A stretch of DNA of 64,000 nt, from the NCBI GenBank assembly GCA_032718865.1, contig JALUTQ010000046.1, positions 372,001-436,000 of the forward strand. Direction: 5' to 3'. Below, piece after piece: positions 32,651 through 45,248 of the stretch; within the stretch, counting starts at the first letter, position 1, and every line of letters begins with the position of its first letter. The DNA is from Tilletia caries (lineage: Eukaryota > Basidiomycota > Exobasidiomycetes > Tilletiales > Tilletiaceae). The translations under genes were made by a program, and so were the position numbers. Under the pieces are notes generated by a model that made no database searches, had not been told where the DNA came from, and saw nothing but the letters and a program-made list of their open reading frames with translations.

Positions 32651-34953
32651 TCATTGCTGACTGGCGACGTCGATCGCACAGCAAAAAGTGCCGTTGTCGA
32701 TGACCAATAGCTTGCGCCCGTCCGGGGACCATCTGACCTCGTTCGCACTGAAAGGCTCTTCTGCAGGCGCCGACGAGCATTGAGCGGTCAGATGGTATCA
32801 CTCGGTGTAAGTACGATGAGCTACGGACAGTGACTCACCTGATGGCACCGCTATGCACTCCGCACGGTGAACGATGTCGCTGCCGTCCAATTCTGCCTTG
32901 TCGTTTGACGCCGTGTCGCTGGCGTTGACTTCCGCATCCGTCCCACTCGCAGTAGCCTTCCACGAGTAGACTGCGGGCCCTCCACAACACAGATACAGGC
33001 TTGCGTAATGGCGAGGTCGCCAAACGATGCTTTTAATCGGCGCAGCCTGTACGAGGAGGGCGATTAAGCGCGGCTGAGGTCGTGACCGGGCGGTATCGGT
33101 GATGCTTCCCGCGGGAGCTCGAGGTAGATGATAGATAAATACCGTGGAAGGTAGTGCCTCTACAGCACGGAAGAAGTTCGTCAGAGGTCTAGCTATTTCC
33201 ACGAGGTCAACGCTGCTTTGCTCACCATTCCGACATGCCAGCATGGTCTCGTCTTCGTTGAGGTCCATCCATGCGATTCCTACCTTCGGATTTGGCTTTG
33301 TAAAGTCTGGTCGTACATGCGGAGGGCTCAGGGGCAAACTTGTCGATTGATCTGATAGAGAGGTATAGAGGCGCGGTCAGAACCTGTGAGTGCTTTCTGC
33401 TCGGTCAGAACTCACATTCTATAATGCCTTGCCCCTCGACCTGAGCTAGCCAGCCGGCAGGCTCTCTGAACGCACACTACGCGTACACAACGATAAGCAA
33501 AGCGAATCCTGCTGCGGTGCAATGCCTTATTCTCACCAGCTCGATATATCCAGGATCACTCTCCGTTCCATCTTGACTGATGACGCGAGGTGTCACGTCA
33601 ATGGTTGACCATAGGCGCCAGGATGTAGCTTCGAGTACTCGGATCTGATGAAGCAGCAGAGGAAATCAGGTCTATGTTGCTCCCAACTATGTGCAGACGC
33701 TACTCACCTTCTCATCGTAGCCTCCGACTGCGAGCATTTGACCGGATGGACTCCACGACATGCACCGGATGCCGAGTCCGCCAACAGCCGTCGCTACTTC
33801 CTCACCAGAGTCCCTGTTCTTGCCTTTGGCTGTCCGATTCTTGATTGCTGTCGTTCTTGAACCTTTAGAACCTGCCAGCGAGGGATGCGTCACGACGATC
33901 TCAGGATTTTCGAATCCTTCTCCGGCCAAGGTGGCGCGAAGCACTCCGCTCGAGGTATAGACGACAAGTTTGTACTGTGATCAATAAGAACACGACTTTC
34001 AGCGATGCTGAAATGTGCGTAGGTCTTCGTCCGCCTGAGCCATACCTCCAAGATGCTTTCAGTAACAGCGAAATGATTTCCGTCTGGGGACCATAGTACC
34101 TCTGAGGCGTCGTTGGTGGTGATCGGGAAAGACTTTTGCGAGCGAGTGCGGTCAGTGAGAAGTCATTATATACCCCTCTGTTGAAGCGTGACACTCACAT
34201 GGTCAAGCAACCAGCCGCTGGGCTCATCTTTAGAAGGTCGCAGGCCCGAATGAGGCTTGTATCCATAAATGCTGATCTGGTCGGTCTCGTTGTGTATCTC
34301 CAGAACGGCGAAGACTTCAGGAAGCTTGATAGCACGCAGTACTAGAGGTCACGACGAGGCCACGTTCAGCAAACACTGAGAGCTCGGGAGCCAGGACATC
34401 CATGTCGGGCTCACTTTTGGCCTTTTTGGGATTCTCGTAGACTGTCACCCCTTGATTTGCAAGGTCATACGCCGTGAAACGTAGCTGAAAGTCATGGCAA
34501 AAATGCAGTCAGGAAGGGGCAGGGATTCTGGGTGTGGGCCCGAAGCAAGAGAACACATGCCTGATGCAAAGAAAATGTGAGGATGGTAGGTGGTCCGACC
34601 GAGGGTGCCCATGCTGCAGTAGCGATGCCTTCGTACCCTGCCTCGAGACGGGCCAGCCATCCTTGACGATCATCGGATTGATCGCTGGCCTGTCGCTGCG
34701 GATCTGGCGAGAGCACAAAGACAATACCGAACAGGGTGTTGGTGGCGTGAAGGAAGAGACCATCGTCTGACCATTGGAGCTGTTGGATGTCATATTCGTC
34801 AAATGTCCATTGAGATGCGACTTGGAGAGTGTCGCTGCGACAGACGATGACAGTGTTCGAAGGTGTGCCTGCTGTGTACGCCAAGAAGGTGGAGCCTGGC
34901 GAGAAGCAGAGACACGAGCTCGAGCTGTGCGGCAGCGAGTGAGTGAAGTCCAT
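32651..34953 (-). CDS. WD-repeat protein WRAP73/WDR8
   Basis: Ten exons, minus strand: 34561-34953, 34415-34484, 34199-34341, 34046-34132, 33708-33974, 33537-33644, 33416-33461, 33226-33351, 32839-33159 and 32651-32760; 556 residues. The protein matches the WRAP73 layout through its length. It starts MDFTHSLPHSSSSCLCFSPG, continues with IQQLQWSDDGLFL, LRFTAYDLANQG, EVLWSPDGNHFAVTES-type blocks and CMSWSPSGQMLAVGGYDEKI, and has the diagnostic TKPNPKVGIAWMDLNEDETM and APIKSIVWRPRHYASLYLC. The family works at the centrosome or spindle pole body with SSX2IP/Msd1-type partners in microtubule anchoring. The first intron (34485-34560) appears to be GC-AG. The exon 7 acceptor is chosen by frame among three AG in a row. 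Confidence 0.82.
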
Positions 34954-35185
34954 GCTGGATGTATGCGATTGCGAGCAGATGGGCCCTGGTGTTGGTCGAG
35001 TGTGTCTCGAGGTTGGCTGGACGCGTCGCAGTCACGTGCTTTTCAGAGCGACCGTTTGGCTGATGCAGTCAGTGGGTGAGTCGACCGAATGAATTGCATG
35101 CCAACAAGTGCCAACTTTCTCACTGCAACCCATCCATCCATCCGAAAGCGCATACATCCACATCTCTTACTCTCCCAACAACAGC

Positions 35186-37674
35186 ATGTCGGAACGCTCC
35201 TATCGCAATGGCCGCGCACGGTCGCCCTCAGCATCCATGTCCCCGCGCTCCCGGGCGGACAGCTACGACCGCGAGCCCGCGTCGTCCTCGCGCGACCAAG
35301 ACCGCGAACGCGAACTGGCGCAGCAATTGCGGAAGTGAGTGTCCTTGTTGACTGATCAGGCACTGACCTTGGTCCCATTTGTATCGACACTGATCAATGT
35401 CTTCGCTTCCTCCCCTTCAGGCGGGCTCAAAGTGGATCTCTTGGACGGCGGTCTTCGGGAAAGGGACGGATGCGCTCCTTCACTCCCTCGGACCGGTCAC
35501 GCTCCGCATCGCCTCCGCCGCGCCGGGGTCGCACTCCAAGTATCGTCAGCGAGCGCAGCCCTGACAGCCGGCGCGGGAAAGATTGGTCCAGCCCTGAGCG
35601 AGAGGTGGAGGAAACCAGAGAAGAGCGTCGTCGCCGGCGTCGTGGAGCAAGAGACATGGATGACGAAGATGAGATGGAAGACGTTGACCCCAGAGGCACA
35701 AGTGAGCGATCCTACCGTCGCAGCCGCCATCAAGACGATGAGCCACGGCGATCCACTCGTGATCGTGAATATGAGCGAGAACGAGAACGCGAACGGGATC
35801 GACGAACGTACCGGGATCATGACCGTTACGACAGACGCGATTCTGATTCGCGTCGTTCAAGCATTCGAAGGGAAGAACCGCACGAGCCTCGCGTCTCGTC
35901 TCGTCGTCGCTCACCTTCTCCAGCTGCGCCCCGTTTCCGTCCGTCGACGCAGGCAGAGGCTGACGACTATGAGGATCGCTCCATTTTCTGCTCCCAGCTC
36001 GCGGCGAGGCTTGTACAGCGAGACCTTGGCGAATTCCTTGAGGGCCACCTCGGCGAGGGCACCGTGAAGGATGTCTGCATTGTCATGGACAAGATCACCA
36101 AGCGGAGCAAAGGGTACGTTAAACATATCCACCACCTTGTTGCAACGCGTTGCTCGACCCTGACTCTATGCTCTCCACTTACAGGATAGGATATGTGGAG
36201 TTGGCTTCTCGTGAACTTGTGGCTAAGGCCCTTGGACTCAGCGGACAACTGCTCTTTGGTATTCCCATCCTCGTCCAACCCTCAGATGCTGCCCGGAACC
36301 GAGCTGACAGTGGCAACAACGACGTTATCTTCCGACCCAACCTTCCCGGAGCAGGAGTACCAATCCTCAACCCGGCCCTCATCGGCGTCCCCGGAATGTC
36401 CGTGACGGGAGGGCCGATCCATCTTGGTGTCGGTCCCGTTGTTCCACAGGGAGCTCAGATCCTTTCTCAAAACATCAACACCGCGGCCCGACTGTATGTC
36501 GGCAGTCTCCATTTCAAGTTGACTGCAGAAGACGTCAAGACTGTGTTTGATCCTTTCGGAGAGGTCGAATACGTCGATTTGCACCGCGAGCCTGGAACGG
36601 GCAAGAGCAAGGGTTTCGCCTTCGTACAGTGAGTAAGGAACGCAGCTGGTGCATTTCTTTTATGAAGTATTGAACCCTTCCTTTTACCCACCCACTTACA
36701 GGTTTCGCAACCCTCCCGATGCCCAGAAGGCTCTTGCACAAATGGACGGATTCGTGTTGGCAGGGCGACCTGTAAGTGTCCGGCTTCTTGTCAGGGGGTC
36801 TGCGCATTCACTGATCTTCCATCTGCCTCCACTTAGATTCGCGTCGGAAATGTCAACGCACGAGGTTCCGGAGCCGGCCCTTCCGCGCCTTCTGCCACCA
36901 GTGCGAACACAATGATGCTTGGTGCTCGGAACGACGGCGGACACGAACCTCAATCGTTGTCGTCGTTCGATGAAGGCGGTGGAGGTGAGAATTTCACAGC
37001 GTTCTGCACATTGTTGGATCGTTCATTGATCGTGCCGTTTCTGCTCCTTCCTCAGGTCGTTTGGACGCCAGCGCTCGCGCTGCTTTGATGCAGAAACTCG
37101 CGCGCGTACCAGCTCCGGAACCTGAGCGCCCTGCTGAGCAGTGAGTATAGGGGACATATTCATAGTGAGGAGCCCCGTTAGCTCACCTCGACTTTTCCTT
37201 CCACAGGCTTCGACCAGCCTCGATCCCTGCAGCGATGTCCAGGACTCTGCAGCTTACCAACATGTTCGATCCGGCAGAGTGAGTGATTGCGCTCAGATTC
37301 CGTCCACTGCCAGCGTGACATTCTGACAACATTCGTCTTTGATCTCACAGGGAGACGGAGCGTGATTGGGACAAAGACCTGGCCGACGACGTCAAGGCCG
37401 AGTGTGAGCGCCAGTACGGCCCGGTTGAGCGCATCCATGTCGAACGAGAGTCGCTCGGCGACATATACGTCAAGTTCGGTGACGTGCAGGCAGCAAGTCG
37501 AGCCTTGCAAGGCCTGAACGGTCGATTCTTTGGCGGCAAGTCTATCGGCGCTGGCTTGTGAGTCTGTTTTTCGGAGAGGAATTGGTTCAGCTGGCGGCGT
37601 ACTGACCAAATCTTTCTGGATCCCGTCGCACCGAAAGCATCTCCGAGGCTATCTTCAACGCAAAGGTCGGGTGA
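35186..37674 (+). CDS. RBM39/CC1-like splicing factor (Rsd1 family)
   Basis: Nine exons: 35186-35334, 35421-36113, 36185-36628, 36702-36771, 36837-36984, 37056-37140, 37207-37278, 37351-37557 and 37638-37674; 634 residues. An RS/RE-rich N-terminus (RSPSASMSPRSR, RERERERDRR) leads to three RRMs. RRM1 is DDYEDRSIFCSQLAARL to SKGIGYVEL, RRM2 is ARLYVGSLHFKL to GKSKGFAFVQF, and the C-terminal UHM-like RRM3 is GDIYVKFGDVQAASRAL to ISEAIFNAKVG. MFDPAEE before RRM3 is the conserved linker motif of the family. It should act in the nucleus in 3' splice-site recognition with U2AF and SF3b. The 5' end is divergent from WRAP73, with 232 bp between starts. Confidence 0.9.
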
Positions 37675-38543
37675 AGTAGAGCACAAAAAAGCAAAGACCC
37701 CACGTTGGACCCAACCCTTGACGAGTCATGACTCACCCTCGAATCTCGATGCCGCTGAGCCCAGCTTTTCCTTACGCTAAGCAGTGCATGCAAACCACCA
37801 CTCTTCCCAGTCCTCTGTCTGTTTTTCCTCTTTTTCCCAGGCTTCTCTCTTCCCTTCTTTGGTTTCCACTCTTTCCCCCTTTCTCTATTCCGATGTCTCC
37901 CTTCTTTCCCTGATAATTTGCAGATCCTCCCGCCAAAAGAGTACGTCCTTTCGATGATTGGTTGATGCGAGTTTCTTTCCCCATACTTGATTGGCAGAAC
38001 ATCGAACGTTACACCTCTTTGCTTCACTTTCTGCTTGCCGTGCTTTCTTTGTCCCCTCCAGTGCCGTTCTGCAGTCATGCATGGACAGACCGCTGGGATC
38101 AGGCTGAGTTATGGATTCATGTCGGAGTGCTGAACTTCAGTCCGATACGCTCTCCAGTCACTGAACCTCGTAGCCCTGCCCTTCATCTGCCTCAGAAAGG
38201 ACCTCGCCTTGGCCTCAGGCCCCTTCTCGCCCGGCCGAATCTCCTTTTTCAACGTCGGGGAAGCTGGGGCGCTGGGATGGGACGGAGGGTTCGGGCCATA
38301 GTTCCACCATGGGTTGAGATTCATGGGCATGGAGTAATCGGACAGTAAACAACGTGGATACAACAAGAAGGGACGACGTAGTAATGTAAAAGATGCAGTG
38401 AGAGAGGAGATGACATTGATTGATGCGGGCAGACAATGGTTGAGAGGAGCGAGTCTCGCCGTCCAGGAATGGAATAGACCGACACGGAGAAAAGGAGATC
38501 AGATAAGGTCCGGTGGAAGACATCGAAACCTTCTCGAGAGCGC
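37675..38543. other. Gap between convergent RBM39 and Dip1 genes
   Basis: 869 bp, pyrimidine-rich at 37790-37910 on the plus strand. Open frames across it are low-complexity and unconvincing, and I see no repeat or RNA gene. Confidence 0.5.
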
Positions 38544-40705
38544 TCAGTAGTGATCGGTGGCAGGTAACCGTATCTGCCGGTCGAACGAAGTCTGTTGCGC
38601 TTTTGGCGAATTCGTGCCCGCCGGCGACCTGGTTCCTTTGGTGGCCCGATTTATGGGCGGCGGGGTCCGCACTGCGCTGGGCGCCAGAGTCTGAGCAGAC
38701 ATAGGCTGCAGGCTGATATTGTTCGCTCGAAGATGCCCTGCTGATGTAGGGCGTACTGGGACGCTGCTCTGTGCAATTGGTGGAGTAGGTAGCCCTGCAT
38801 GAGGTGTCCGTTGCGCAGCTGATGTAGGGCGGACTGGGACGCTGCTCTGTGCGATAATCGTTGGAGGTAGCCCCGCCTGAGGGGTCCCTTGCGTGAGTTC
38901 GTCCAGCGCGACGCACCACTCCGCACGCAGACACCGATCCACCAGCCGCTTCGTCGTTGCGCTGACGTCTCGGATGTGTTCTTGAGATACGAGTGCCAGA
39001 AGTAATCTACGAATTTGAGGTCGCTTGTAGGGCACTGTACAAAGCTGCGTGTTCGTCAAGAGAGGATGCAGGACCCTGAGGTACGTGTGCCGTAGCTGTT
39101 GTAGATAATTCTGGTTAGCTATGTCTCCTTCTGCAACGACGCGCAAGGTCAACTCACTGATTCGCTTTCGTCTGGCAGATCCGACAATTCGCGGATGAAG
39201 ACATCAACGAGTACTTTGAGATCGTTTGTGTAAAAATAATGGGCGGTGTCCTTCGTTGTGAAGAGCAGGTAAAGGAGCTTGAGGACCAAGAGCTGCATGC
39301 AAATGTCCTCAGCGTCACTCGACGCGCGGTTCAACATGAAGATCAGGTTTTCTCCGAAGGTGTAGGAGACGTTAAGACGTGTTTTGAACACTTCCAGGAC
39401 GGTGTTCTTCGTTGTCGTCGATTCGCCGCCTGCAAAGCCGGCCACCATGAACTGCTCGTTAAGCGCGGCCTGAGGTAAGGAGGGAAATATCGTAAGTATC
39501 AGCTACGCCTGCGCCATGCCTCGAACGCTGTGTTACGAAACATAACTCACAATGAGCTTGATGAGCTGATAGTTAAAGGTGTCATCGTCATGTTCCCGAG
39601 TCCGTTCCACCAAATCGAAGAGATGGTCAACAAATTTGAGGTCGAGTGGTCCTGTATGCGCGAAGATGACCGCAGTGAGCAAAGGAAAGAAGCGCGCAGG
39701 CATCGAGACTGTGTGACTCACTCATTTCCACATCATTCAGCTTTTGCACCCTGCAAACTTCGTACATCATGCGCACGGCTTTAGAGCGCAGATCAATCTG
39801 CAGCTGACGCATGATAGAGGCGCTCGACGGTTTGCCAACAAGCACTTCTGCTGATTTGATCGCAGCGGCATCGAGTGGTACTCGTGGGGCTTGAGACGTG
39901 CGCGGATCCCAGTCAGCCCCGGTCCAGCCGGGTTGGGGCGGTAGTGCATCGCACGTTGCCGCGCCTTGAGAAGCCGCGCGGCGGGCATACTCGAAGTGGA
40001 GGGACTGTCCAACCTTGCTTGATCCTTTCGATGCGGCCTCGTCTGCTGTTAAGCGCTCCTCGGCTTGCGTGGCATAGAAGCCCGCCCATATCTGGTGTAC
40101 GAGACGGAAGAGGATATCCTTGATTCGAGACTGTATCAGGCGAAAGATGGCAGGGTTGCGCTGGCCGTAGAGCAAGATGATGTCGTAGCATATCAGCACC
40201 TTCCGAAGCGAAGTTGCCTGCGTATGGTCAGGAGATGATGAGAACGTGAGCCAACCTCGCAGACAGGGACACTTCCAGAAGCCAGAGCGAAGCTTACCGT
40301 TCTCAACTGATCCACCACGCATTCCGACGCATGTTCCTCATTCGCTTCGGAGAAGAGCGCAGAGTCCAAGAGCCGCTTGACGGTGTAGGTGCGATTGTAT
40401 TCATGATCCAGGTATCGGTCTGCGAAGATGCGGAAGCAAAGAGATGGAAGGTCAGCCTGGCGCCTGAGAGCATGTATTCGACCGGTCGCAGCGATAGGAC
40501 GAGGTAACGCACCGTAGCAGGCGTCTATCAGCGCCAGAAATCGTTGCAGCGCCGAGTGAATGCCAATCCGTGCAGGGCTTGCTATCGAGCCGTGTCCGGA
40601 CCGGGCCTGTCCTGCGTGCAGGGAGGGCTCATCGAGAATCTCGTCGAGCTCCTGCCAGAAGTGTTGCTGCGACTGAATCGCAGCATAGCCAGCGAACGGG
40701 TCCAT
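38544..40705 (-). CDS. SPIN90/Ldb17/Dip1-family Arp2/3 activator
   Basis: Six exons: 40513-40705, 40298-40419, 39722-40217, 39551-39651, 39158-39469 and 38544-39110; 596 residues. The protein has the helical armadillo-like SPIN90 domain: FWQELDEILDEP at the start, LICYDIILLYGQRN, NEQFMVAGF, and the hallmark FYTNDLKVLVDVFIRELSDL to YLQQLRHTYLRVLHPLLTNT and PYKRPQIRRLL. Dip1/SPIN90 proteins switch on the Arp2/3 complex without a mother filament, seeding linear actin filaments at endocytic patches. The C-terminal 140 residues are disordered and Pro-rich, with a direct repeat of IAQSSVPVRPTSA (two copies, near 38750-38870), which could bind SH3 domains. The start is the first ATG that precedes the conserved segment. 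Confidence 0.85.
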
Positions 40706-41607
40706 CGTCCTCCCACCTTGTCGCAGAAGGGCTGAACGAGGTGGTTGCCGTCTTCCTTGTATGTATTCGCGAGCGTCTCCCTCCTGTGATCCCCAAGCTC
40801 CGTCGTGCAGCGTGCTTACTGAGCCTGAGCTTGAGCTGCCCGCGACTTGCAATCAATGTTGTTGATCCTCTCCGTTCCGCGTCCGAAGCCTAACGTACCT
40901 GCCCGCCTTAAGACCGCTGCTCCTGCGACCTTGACGTCTCGGTGCTGTGTGCGATGCAGTTCTTCTTGTGTGTAGTCGTGCGCCAGGTCGTCAATGCCAT
41001 GGCGCGGGGTTCAAACTCCACCACCTCATCTTCCCAAGGCTCGAGGGGGAAGCAAACATATGTATGTAAGTAAGTAAGTACTCCAATCAGGCAACTCTCT
41101 CCTCACTGTGCAACGAGCGAAGGGATCAAGGCGCGGAAGCTCTCAACAGCGCTGCAGGGCTCCTTGGAGCGGCCTCGCAAAGGGACACTTGAAGAGACGA
41201 AGATAAAAGAAGAGACTTGGCGAAGCAGAGAAGAAATGCTACAAGTTCAATGGATATTGTGGATGAAGGGTCGAGCGAGCGTCTTGCGTTATAAGAGTAG
41301 GTAGGTTCAAGAATAAAATGGGCAAAAGAAGTGGAAGAACAGTTATAGGTAATAGTCCGAAGCCTCTGGCTGGTCCGGGACCGAGATGGGGGAGGCGGTT
41401 GCGATATCCTGAGCAAAAGCGGTCGATGGGATGGATGTCGGCCTGGAGCGAACGAAGAAAGGGCCCGAGGGAGAAAGGTCTCCGCCATGCTGATGGCGAG
41501 CTGAATAGATGTAAGGGTGCTGTAGGTGTCCGGATAGTTCGGCGATGGAAGAGAAAGCGCTGTGGGATCGAAGGTCCTGATGTCCAGCGGGAGTAGTGAA
41601 AGTCCGA
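40706..41607. other. Dip1 promoter and TEA-gene 3' flank
   Basis: 902 bp separate the Dip1 start from the TEA-factor stop. A short TAAG repeat (about 41065-41082) is the only pattern noticed. No gene supported. Confidence 0.5.
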
Positions 41608-44600
41608 TCAGCAGCCGTCGCCATCGTCCATCGGTCCTGTCATACCGCCGGGGCTGGCCCCGAGCGCAGCAAGGATGCCCTCAAAGAGGTCATGCGACCC
41701 TGAGTTTGAGTAGTCAGATGCGCTCTGTTGATGTGCCTCCACAGCTCCACTCGAGAAGCCCCGGATCATCTGACCGTCGATCTCGTGAGCCCTGCCGAGA
41801 GAGTGCGAAACTCCCAAGTCCAAGCCGAGAGCACCGGTGCTCAGACTTCGCGAGCATGGGGGTGCGGCCGCCACGATGCTAGGTCGATGCATTCCGCCCC
41901 CGAAAGCAGAGATGCCAAAGCTTGCCGAGAAGACGTCGGGCGTGGACGCAATCGAGCTCATCGAGTCGGATTGGACATCGGCTGCACCCGCCAGCGTCGA
42001 GCTGAGCGAGTTCCCTCGGAGCAGCATCATCTGGGACGATGCAGCCATTGGCATGCCATGGGCTTCAAGTCCAAACGTTCCATTCAACGGCGAGATCATA
42101 TCGCTGGGTGGTTGCGTCGTCGCCCAATGCCGTTCGAGGCGCTCTCGCTGGAAAGCGGCCTCCTCGACGTTCGGAAGCATAGGCGGAGGAAGGTCTGGCG
42201 TGTGGATCAGCTGGGGGAAAGGTGTGATCGGGGTGTGTGCTCCCGACTGCTGGACCATGCCGAAGTGTGCAGCCGCCATCGTGGCTGAGGCCAGACCAGG
42301 CGACGCAGAACCGCCTGCTCGCATAGCTGCCTGTGCATGCAGAACGTTCTTGTGCATGCTCAGGTGTGCCGGTGCTGGAGGGATCTGAACCATCAGGTTC
42401 GGCTTGCTAACCGAGATTCCACGCTTGCGCAACAGTGTAGGCATCTGCATCTGCGGCTGTGAGTGTCCCTGAGAACTGATGCTCGTCGGCTCGCTGATGC
42501 TGATCGACATTGAACCTTGCGAAGACGATTCCGAGACACTTCCGCTGGGGATGTTCGAATATGTCGACATGTTCATCGACTGCTGTTTCTGTAGGCTGAA
42601 GTAATTCGAGCCGGGAACCATCAAGTTCTGACCTGACCTGACTGGCGATCCGGTAGGAAGCGGCGCAATCTTTCGGAGTGGCGAAGGTGAGCGAGTCGCC
42701 ATGGTGAGAACCGACACTGAAGTAGAGCCGGGACCCTCGAGGGCTTCCACACATTCAAGATCCCATGCCACGACGAGCACGACGTCGCCAATCTTGCTTC
42801 CAGCACTGACATTTGCCGACGAGTCAAATGTGTTGGAGGTGGCGCCGCCCAGGATCGCCTCCACGCCTCCAAGGTTGTTGATGGCTTCCTCCGAGGCAAC
42901 GACAAACTCCTGTACGAGAGTGATTCCCGAGATCGCCATTCCGAGTGCAGCACGCTCACACGGATCCTTTCCGAAGGCCGGAGGAATCGACTTCTCGATG
43001 TGAGCAGGGTGTGTTCGGCTGAGGAAGTCGGCCCAGAAGTCGGTGGCGAAGGGTGCTTGGTGAACAAAGCTGTGCTTGCTCGAGGCAAGAGAGCCTTCCG
43101 TGCTTGATGTAGTTGCAGTCATAGGCACTTCACCGCCGGGAGAATTGGCACCCGATGCAGACTCGGAGCCCGAGCGACTGATGATCTTGCGCGGAGGATC
43201 GAGCGGCTCAACGAGAGAGAGCACACGCTTGCCGTGCGAGTAGATTGTCGTCACCGAAGTCAGGCGGGCGTCGGTAGCGCTGACAAGACTCAGCTGTGCA
43301 GAGAATTGGTCGAAGCGAGGGTTGGCAACGTCGTAGCGGGGCACATGGAGCGGCACATGAACATGCAGGAATTGGCACGGAAGCCGCTGATACATCTCCG
43401 CCAGCATCGGGAACCGGAGGTGACCGACACGGATGTTCTCGATGGGCATCGTGGGCAGTCCGGACTTGCCCTGAGCGCACGATGCCATCTTCTTGCGGTC
43501 CATGGACACGTAGTCGTGGCGGCTGGACGTCTGCGAGCACTGCAGCCACATCGTAAAGCTTGACGGAAGGATGGGGAACGTGGTGCAGCTCATCATTTTG
43601 ACCTCGCCCGTCTGTGGAAAAGTCATACCGTTCATCGCAGTTGTAAGACCTCCGGTGGCGGAGAGAGGAGGTGCCATCATATCGATGCCTGCAGTAGAAC
43701 CCATTCCGGGGGTATAAGGCGACAGAAGAGCGATTCCGTCCATCTCTAGCAAAGGGTATTGGCCACCAAGACCTCCGTATCCGTACCCAGCGAGAGTTTG
43801 AGCGTACATCATACCGCCGGCAGGGATGTAGTATTCGTCATCACTCTTGGGCTCGGCGATCAGCTGTTGGAACTCGATGTCGTTCTTCTTGATGTTCTTG
43901 AGCACCTGGATGTGGCTCGAGACTTGCTTGCGGCTGCGCTTGACACCAGTCTTGCGCTGGATATAGTCGGCAATGAGTTCGTTGCGACCGCACGCTTTGC
44001 CACCAACAAGCACCTTGCGTCGACCCAGCTTGGGGATGAGCCGCAAAGCTGTAGCGGGACCACAAGAGAAAAGTCAGCTTCATTCTGGTCGCAGCTCTGC
44101 CCGCGCCGATGGTGAGATTGCTTACCTTCCCAGAAAGCAACTTCGACGTTGTCAGGCCACACATTCCCAGCCGCCTTGTTCTTGGACAGGTCCGGGCTTT
44201 CTGGCGCTTGGTCCGTCGATCCGCTCCTTCCAGGACTGTCGCACACATCGTAGTCAGCCCCGAAAGCTTCTTCAGCAGCTTGCTGCATGGCGTAAGGGTT
44301 GGCCGTCGGAGGAGCACTCTTCGGCCCGTCGTCGTGCACACTCGGGATGGTGAGACCCATGGTGAGACTGGCAATGTCGGAGCTCCCGTCTGCCGCAAGC
44401 GAGACTCGCCTCTTGGAGGCGTAGGAGGAAGCCACCGAGCTGGGCTGAGATGAGCAGGCAGAGCCCGAAAGGTCTGATGGTGTCTCGGTGACAGAGTAGA
44501 AGAAAGCCGCACGGTCTTGCATGTTCATCCAGGGCTGAGAGGCTGATTGTTCCTTCTGAGGAGTTTGCTGAGTTTGCCGGACGAATGGATCCGCACCAAA

Positions 44601-45248
44601 AGGCGCATTCATGAAGGCATGAGAGCTTGCGCTGCCGATGCTGTCCGTGCTGGTAGAGCTGCTGAACTGCAGAGGAGTCTGATGGACGGCCGAGTATTTC
44701 CGTCGCTTGGCCTCTTCGGTCATGGCCGAGGCAGGCGTGGACTCAGGAAGGTGCACTGTCATGCGGGGGGGTGACATCAGGAAGTCGGTAGTCTGGTTGG
44801 AGAAGGCCGAGATGTCGAAGCCTGATGCGCCGCGTGACTCGTCAGCGTAGTCGTCCATAGAGGAGAGACTGCCGGAACTACCCTCGGAGGGCAACAGCGG
44901 CTGAATGCTGTGGCGAAATATCGAGGGGTCGGGGTTTCCTTGCATCTGTCGCTTCCCGAGAAAAGAGACCGAGTTGAAGTCCATGGCTGCGGCCAGATTG
45001 CTGGTGAATGTTGCTGGTGGTCCCAAAAGCATGCCGTTTTGCGCCGACATCATTTGTTCGCCATTGTGGTTGAACATTTGGCCGCTCTTTGACATGAACA
45101 TGTGTGCCATCGTCGAATGCTCTTGAGGGAGTGCAGAATGGACACCGTCGGGCGTTTGCAGAGCCGAGTCCGGCAGGCTGTTATTGGAGCCTGTAGGGGA
45201 AGGGTACAGGGCCGAGTTCAAGGAGAGGCTGCGCGACATTCCATTCAT
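41608..45248 (-). CDS. TEA/ATTS-domain transcription factor (AbaA/Tec1 type)
   Basis: Two exons (44126-45248 and 41608-44048) encode 1187 residues. The TEA DNA-binding domain is created by the splice: [19 protein letters not shown], then [40 protein letters not shown] and QVLKN (about residues 362-430). Fungal members bind CATTCC-type sites and control development, such as conidiation (AbaA) or filamentation (Tec1). The rest is long, Ser/Gly/Met-rich and mostly disordered. A conserved-looking block follows at about 43000-43600, with [22 protein letters not shown] and [11 protein letters not shown], likely the activation/YBD-like half. A 2.6-kb gene-free region lies upstream, as expected of a developmentally regulated factor. 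Function in this species is inferred. Confidence 0.88.
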
